A DNA stretch of 64,000 nt from BOG-931 sp963761525 (GTDB lineage: Bacteria; Pseudomonadota; Alphaproteobacteria; Rhizobiales; Xanthobacteraceae), in the NCBI GenBank assembly GCA_963761525.1, contig CAVXHG010000006.1, positions 372,001 to 436,000 of the forward strand, in the 5' to 3' direction. The position numbers and the translations under genes were made by a program. Positions 60,815 through 64,000 of this stretch are shown here, piece after piece (the first letter of the stretch is position 1; each line of letters opens with the position of its first letter). Under the pieces are notes generated by a model. That model did not search any database. It worked only from the letters and a program-made list of their open reading frames with translations, and was not told the DNA's origin.

Positions 60815-61595
60815 GAGCGGTCCAGCCGCCGTCGACCGGAAGCAAGGCGCCGGTAATCGAGGCCGCTTCACTGCTGCGCAGGAATGCAGTCAACCCAGCC
60901 ACCTCGCTGACCTCGACAAAGCGCTTGGTCGGCTGCGCGGCGAGCAGCACGTCGCGCACCACCTCCGCTTCGGAAATACCACGCGCCTTGGCGGTGTCCG
61001 GAATTTGCTTTTCCACCAGCGGGGTCAGCACATAGCCGGGGCAAATGGCGTTGACGGTAATGCCATGCTCGGCAACTTCGAGCGCTACGGTCTTGGTGAT
61101 GCCGGCGATGCCATGCTTGGCCGCGACATAGGCGACCTTGAATGGCGAAGCCACCAGCGCGTGTGCGGAAGCAATATTGATAATGCGGCCCCAGCCCTTC
61201 TTCTTCATGCCGGGCACGGTGAGCCGCGTGGTGTGAAACGAGCCGGAGAGATTGATCGCGAGGATCGAGTCCCATTTATCGACCGGGAATTCATCGATCG
61301 GCGCGACGTACTGGATGCCGGCGTTGTTGACCATGATATCGACGCCGCCGAATTCATGATCGGCGAGCTCGACGGCCTCCTCGATCTCTTCGGGCTTGCC
61401 GATGTTGGCCGGGCTATAGATCACGCCGATATTATGTTGGCGTGCGAGGTCAGAGCGGGTCTGCTCGATCGCATCCTTGTCGCCGAAACCGTTGAGAACA
61501 ATGTTGGCGCCCGATGCCGCAAGTTTAGTCGCGATGCCTAGACCAATACCGCTGGTCGATCCTGTCACGAACGCCGTCTTGCCGTTGAGCTGCAT
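60810..61595 (-). CDS. bdhA: 3-hydroxybutyrate dehydrogenase (SDR family)
   Basis: 261 residues; converts (R)-3-hydroxybutyrate and acetoacetate with NAD(H), the step after polyhydroxybutyrate depolymerisation. TAFVTGSTSGIGLGIATKLA is the cofactor motif, GANIVLNGFGD is typical for this enzyme, NNAGIQYVAPIDEFP follows, and the catalytic S-Y-K is in INIASAHALVASPFKVAYVAAKHG. C-terminal ALLPVDGGWTAH matches the family. ATG 61595 fits homologue length; the frame is open to 61670. Divergent from the patatin gene (148 bases), an arrangement seen in relatives. Confidence 0.94.
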   Translation of the reverse strand: MQLNGKTAFVTGSTSGIGLGIATKLAASGANIVLNGFGDKDAIEQTRSDLARQHNIGVIYSPANIGKPEEIEEAVELADHEFGGVDIMVNNAGIQYVAPIDEFPVDKWDSILAINLSGSFHTTRLTVPGMKKKGWGRIINIASAHALVASPFKVAYVAAKHGIAGITKTVALEVAEHGITVNAICPGYVLTPLVEKQIPDTAKARGISEAEVVRDVLLAAQPTKRFVEVSEVAGLTAFLRSSEAASITGALLPVDGGWTAH

Positions 61596-61743
61596 GGTGC
61601 CTCGACACTGAAAAGGGAATGCGAAAATTAACGCCGTCTCATGCTTAGACGGACGCGCTGACAGTCGCATGACAAATTTCGCGCAGCAGTCATGGTTCTG
61701 TCATCGGGGCTCGTCCATTGTAAAATGAGAAAGGCCTGAGACC

Positions 61744-62907
61744 ATGGACGCAGTCACTGAGCGCTTGCCCGACGAACGACTCAACCGCTGGCGGCCAAAC
61801 GGCTGTCAACGTATTGCGCTGGTGTTACAGGGCGGCGGCGCGCTCGGCGCGTATCAGGCCGGCGTTTATCAAGCACTGCACGAAGCCGACGTCGAACCGG
61901 ATTGGGTATCGGGCGTCTCGATCGGCGCGATCAATGCGGCGATCATTGCCGGCAATACGCGGCGCAACCGCTTGAAGGCGCTACGTACGTTCTGGGAACG
62001 CATCACCGAACGCAAAGTCTGGCACTACACCCCCGACGGCGATTTCTTCCGCAAAATGCGCAATGCCGCGAGCTGCTGGATGACGCTGACGCAGGGCCAA
62101 CCCGGCTTTTTCAAGCCGCGCGAAACGAGCCCCTGGTTCAGCCTGCCCGGCTCCGCGGGCGCGACAAGTTACTATGACAGCGGGCCACTCATCGAAACGC
62201 TCGACGAGCTGGTCGATTTTTCATTGATCAACGAAAAGACGGTGCGGTTCTCGGTCGGCGCGGTCAATGTGCTCACCGGCAACTTCCTCTATTTCGACAA
62301 CAAACACGAAACGATCGGTCCGGAGCATGTCGCCGCCAGCGGCGCGTTGCCGCCGGCGCTGCCGATGGTAAGAATCGGCACCGACCACTTCTGGGACGGC
62401 GGCATCGTTTCCAATACGCCGCTGCAGCACCTGCTCGACGAAGACAGCGACCTCGACACCATGATCTTCCAGGTCGATCTGTTCAGCGCGCGCGGCGTGC
62501 TGCCGCGCGACCTCAATGAGGTTATGGCGCGGCACAAGGACATCATGTATTCGTCGCGCACCCGCTACAACACCGACGTTTATCGGCGTATCCACAACTG
62601 GAAAACACGGCTGCGCCAGGCGCTGGCGAAGGTGCCCGAGGATCAGCTTACCGGCGAGGAACGTGAGTTGCGGAAGCATCTTGCCGATCTGCCGGATATC
62701 GCGGTCATTCATCTGATCTATCAGCAAAAGGTCTATGAAGCGCACGACAAGGATTATGAGTTTTCCGGCACCTCGATGAATGAACACTGGATGAGCGGCT
62801 ACGAAGACACCAAACGCACGCTCAAACACAAAGAGTGGTTGACCATGCCGGCCGAAGGCTCCGGTCTCGTCGTGCACGACGTTCATCGCGAGGACGAGTT
62901 CCGCTGA
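61744..62907 (+). CDS. Patatin-like phospholipase with DUF3734-type C-terminus
   Basis: 387 residues. The patatin Ser-Asp dyad is visible: oxyanion loop LVLQGGGALGAYQAG, nucleophile S59 in SGVSIGAINAA and D218 in FWDGGIVSNTPL. The C-terminal third (PRDLNEVMARHKDIMYSSRTRYNTD, VIHLIYQQKVYEAHDKDYEFS) is of the DUF3734 type. Such proteins occur next to 3-hydroxybutyrate dehydrogenase genes and may hydrolyse lipids at the surface of PHB granules; the link is inference. It starts after a GAGACC and is followed by ppk2 after 36 bases. Confidence 0.93.
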   Translation: MDAVTERLPDERLNRWRPNGCQRIALVLQGGGALGAYQAGVYQALHEADVEPDWVSGVSIGAINAAIIAGNTRRNRLKALRTFWERITERKVWHYTPDGDFFRKMRNAASCWMTLTQGQPGFFKPRETSPWFSLPGSAGATSYYDSGPLIETLDELVDFSLINEKTVRFSVGAVNVLTGNFLYFDNKHETIGPEHVAASGALPPALPMVRIGTDHFWDGGIVSNTPLQHLLDEDSDLDTMIFQVDLFSARGVLPRDLNEVMARHKDIMYSSRTRYNTDVYRRIHNWKTRLRQALAKVPEDQLTGEERELRKHLADLPDIAVIHLIYQQKVYEAHDKDYEFSGTSMNEHWMSGYEDTKRTLKHKEWLTMPAEGSGLVVHDVHREDEFR

Positions 62908-62943
62908 GACATGCCGCAACGGCGCTAACCGGATCAAAACAAC

Positions 62944-63918
62944 ATGCGCAAGAGCACTGCCACCAAAACAAAAACAAGCCGCCCCGCAGCAAAGCGCCCG
63001 GCGCTTGCTGCAACTGCTGAAAATATGCAGCAGCGCATCGAGCGCGAACTCGCCGACGACGTCGACGAAGAATTCGAGATGGAGCTCGACGACGACCGGC
63101 TCGGCCGGTTGTTGAGTGAAGCGGATCTTAACGAGCCCGGTCCCGGCATGGACCGCAAGGTCTATTTCCGCGAGTTGCTGCGCCTGCAAGGCGAGCTGAT
63201 CAAATTGCAGGACTGGGTTGTCGCCAACAAGAAGAAAGTCGCGATCCTGTTTGAAGGCCGCGACTCCGCCGGCAAGGGCGGCGTGATCAAGCGCATCACC
63301 CAACGCCTCAATCCGCGCATCTGCCGGGTTGCCGCGTTGCCGGCGCCGAACGAGCGCGAGCGCACGCAATGGTACTTCCAGCGTTATGTTTCGCACCTGC
63401 CGGCCGGCGGAGAAATCGTGCTGTTCGACCGCAGCTGGTACAACCGCGCCGGCGTCGAGCGGGTGATGGGTTTCTGCACCGAGGACGACTGCCAGGAATT
63501 CTTCCGCTCGGTGCCGGAGTTCGAGCAGATGCTGATCCGCTCCGGGATCATCCTGCTGAAATACTGGTTCTCGATCACCGATGACGAGCAGCAGTTCCGC
63601 TTCACCATGCGGATCAAGGACCCACTCAAGCAGTGGAAGCTATCGCCGATGGATGTGGAATCCCGCAAGCGCTGGGAGAACTACACCAAGGCGAAAGAAG
63701 ACATGCTCGAGCACACCCACAGCAAGCATGCGCCGTGGTGGATCGTCGAAGCGATCGACAAGAAGCGTGCCCGGCTGAACTGCATCAGTCATCTGCTGAC
63801 GCAAATTCCCTATCAGGCCGTGCCGCACTCAGCCGTCGTGCTGCCGGAGCGGGTGCGCAGTCCCGACTATCACCGCGGCCCGATTCCCAAAGAGATGTAC
63901 GTGCCGGAAAAATTCTGA
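62944..63918 (+). CDS. ppk2: Polyphosphate kinase 2
   Basis: 324 residues. Transfers phosphate between polyphosphate and nucleoside diphosphates. A basic N-terminus (KSTATKTKTSRPAAKRP), which in relatives can bind polyphosphate granules or PHB phasins, precedes the catalytic domain: Walker A EGRDSAGKGG (104-113), lid LPAPNERERTQWYFQRYVSHLPAGGE and Walker B VLFDRSWYNRAGVERVMGF. Class I-like, with LHL/KHAPWWIVEAIDKKRARLNCI near the end. Downstream of the patatin gene, same strand, and upstream of the possible acetoacetate decarboxylase. Confidence 0.95.
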   Translation: MRKSTATKTKTSRPAAKRPALAATAENMQQRIERELADDVDEEFEMELDDDRLGRLLSEADLNEPGPGMDRKVYFRELLRLQGELIKLQDWVVANKKKVAILFEGRDSAGKGGVIKRITQRLNPRICRVAALPAPNERERTQWYFQRYVSHLPAGGEIVLFDRSWYNRAGVERVMGFCTEDDCQEFFRSVPEFEQMLIRSGIILLKYWFSITDDEQQFRFTMRIKDPLKQWKLSPMDVESRKRWENYTKAKEDMLEHTHSKHAPWWIVEAIDKKRARLNCISHLLTQIPYQAVPHSAVVLPERVRSPDYHRGPIPKEMYVPEKF

Positions 63919-63941
63919 CTCGTAGCAAAAGGATTTACGGA

Positions 63942-64000
63942 ATGCGCCCCGAAGATGTGCTGAAGCTGCCTTCGATGCCCGCAGCCGGACCGAGCTTTCC
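63942..64000 (+). CDS. adc: Start of a probable acetoacetate decarboxylase, cut by the right edge
   Basis: An ATG at 63942 with an AAAGGA about seven bases upstream opens MRPEDVLKLPSMPAAGPSF and reaches the end of the window with no stop. This start resembles the N-terminus of acetoacetate decarboxylases, which convert acetoacetate to acetone and CO2, and the context (3-hydroxybutyrate dehydrogenase, patatin, ppk2) supports that. Only 19 residues are visible, so the assignment is tentative. Confidence 0.5.
   Translation, partial: MRPEDVLKLPSMPAAGPSF

Noticed and set aside
1..64000. CRISPR arrays, tRNA/rRNA genes, insertion sequences, prophage
   Set aside because: No regularly spaced repeats with unique spacers, no cloverleaf-like segments or rRNA stretches and no transposase or integrase motifs were seen; the tandem repeats found have no spacers. 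A dedicated tRNA or IS search was not possible.

Overview
The window looks like chromosome of a GC-rich alphaproteobacterium of the Rhizobiales (Hyphomicrobiales), close to Bradyrhizobium, Pseudolabrys or Rhodoplanes. The evidence is protein-level resemblance of the housekeeping genes (mutS, glnD, penicillin-binding protein 1A), rhizobial families such as a DUF2865 protein and a GCG_CRPN-type secreted peptide, several Bug/TctC solute receptors, and dispersed palindromes of the GAGCATGATC...GATCATGCTC type. I saw no rRNA, tRNA, CRISPR array, transposase, integrase or phage gene.

Layout. 1-13.6 kb is mostly housekeeping: a MetE/UROD-like gene cut by the left edge, mutS, a membrane protein, a VOC protein, an OsmC protein, a NitT/TauT-type ABC importer (ATPase, permease, receptor), glnD and a class A penicillin-binding protein. 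13.7-45 kb is a long catabolic region: a DUF3500 protein, two molybdenum hydroxylase large subunits, a SnoaL-like protein, two alpha/beta hydrolases, aldo/keto reductase, cupin, FAH-family hydrolase, Rieske oxygenase, an HpaB-type flavin monooxygenase with HpaC-type reductase and a CnbZ-like deaminase, polysaccharide deacetylase, two ModA-like receptors, GST, a carboxymuconolactone-decarboxylase-family protein, Gfo/Idh oxidoreductase, four Bug receptors, MFS exporter, Ldh-type dehydrogenase and an ACMSD-like amidohydrolase. 45-52.2 kb holds a secreted haem-motif/beta-propeller protein, a ClC channel, two MarR regulators, a DUF1275 membrane protein and a second HpaB-type monooxygenase divergent from a MarR gene. 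52.2-60.7 kb holds a secreted hydrolase, two histidine kinases, a SIMPL protein, an aldo/keto reductase and a peptide-type ABC receptor. 60.8-64 kb holds 3-hydroxybutyrate dehydrogenase, a patatin phospholipase, PPK2 and the start of a probable acetoacetate decarboxylase.

How it may work together (inference). The 20-45 kb region reads as a set of peripheral routes for aromatic or N-heterocyclic acids: Bug receptors capture organic acids, Rieske, HpaB and Mo-hydroxylase enzymes hydroxylate, and the FAH, amidohydrolase, CMD-family and CnbZ-like proteins would process ring-cleavage products. The right end looks like polyhydroxybutyrate/ketone-body and polyphosphate metabolism.

Two features cut across the window. 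Four genes (glnD, both molybdenum hydroxylases, one ModA-like gene) are each broken by exactly one base, which suggests a draft-quality assembly unless confirmed. Short tandem duplications (13-24 bp) recur at gene boundaries, mostly over or next to stop codons, and a family of small palindromes with a 5-nt loop recurs between genes.
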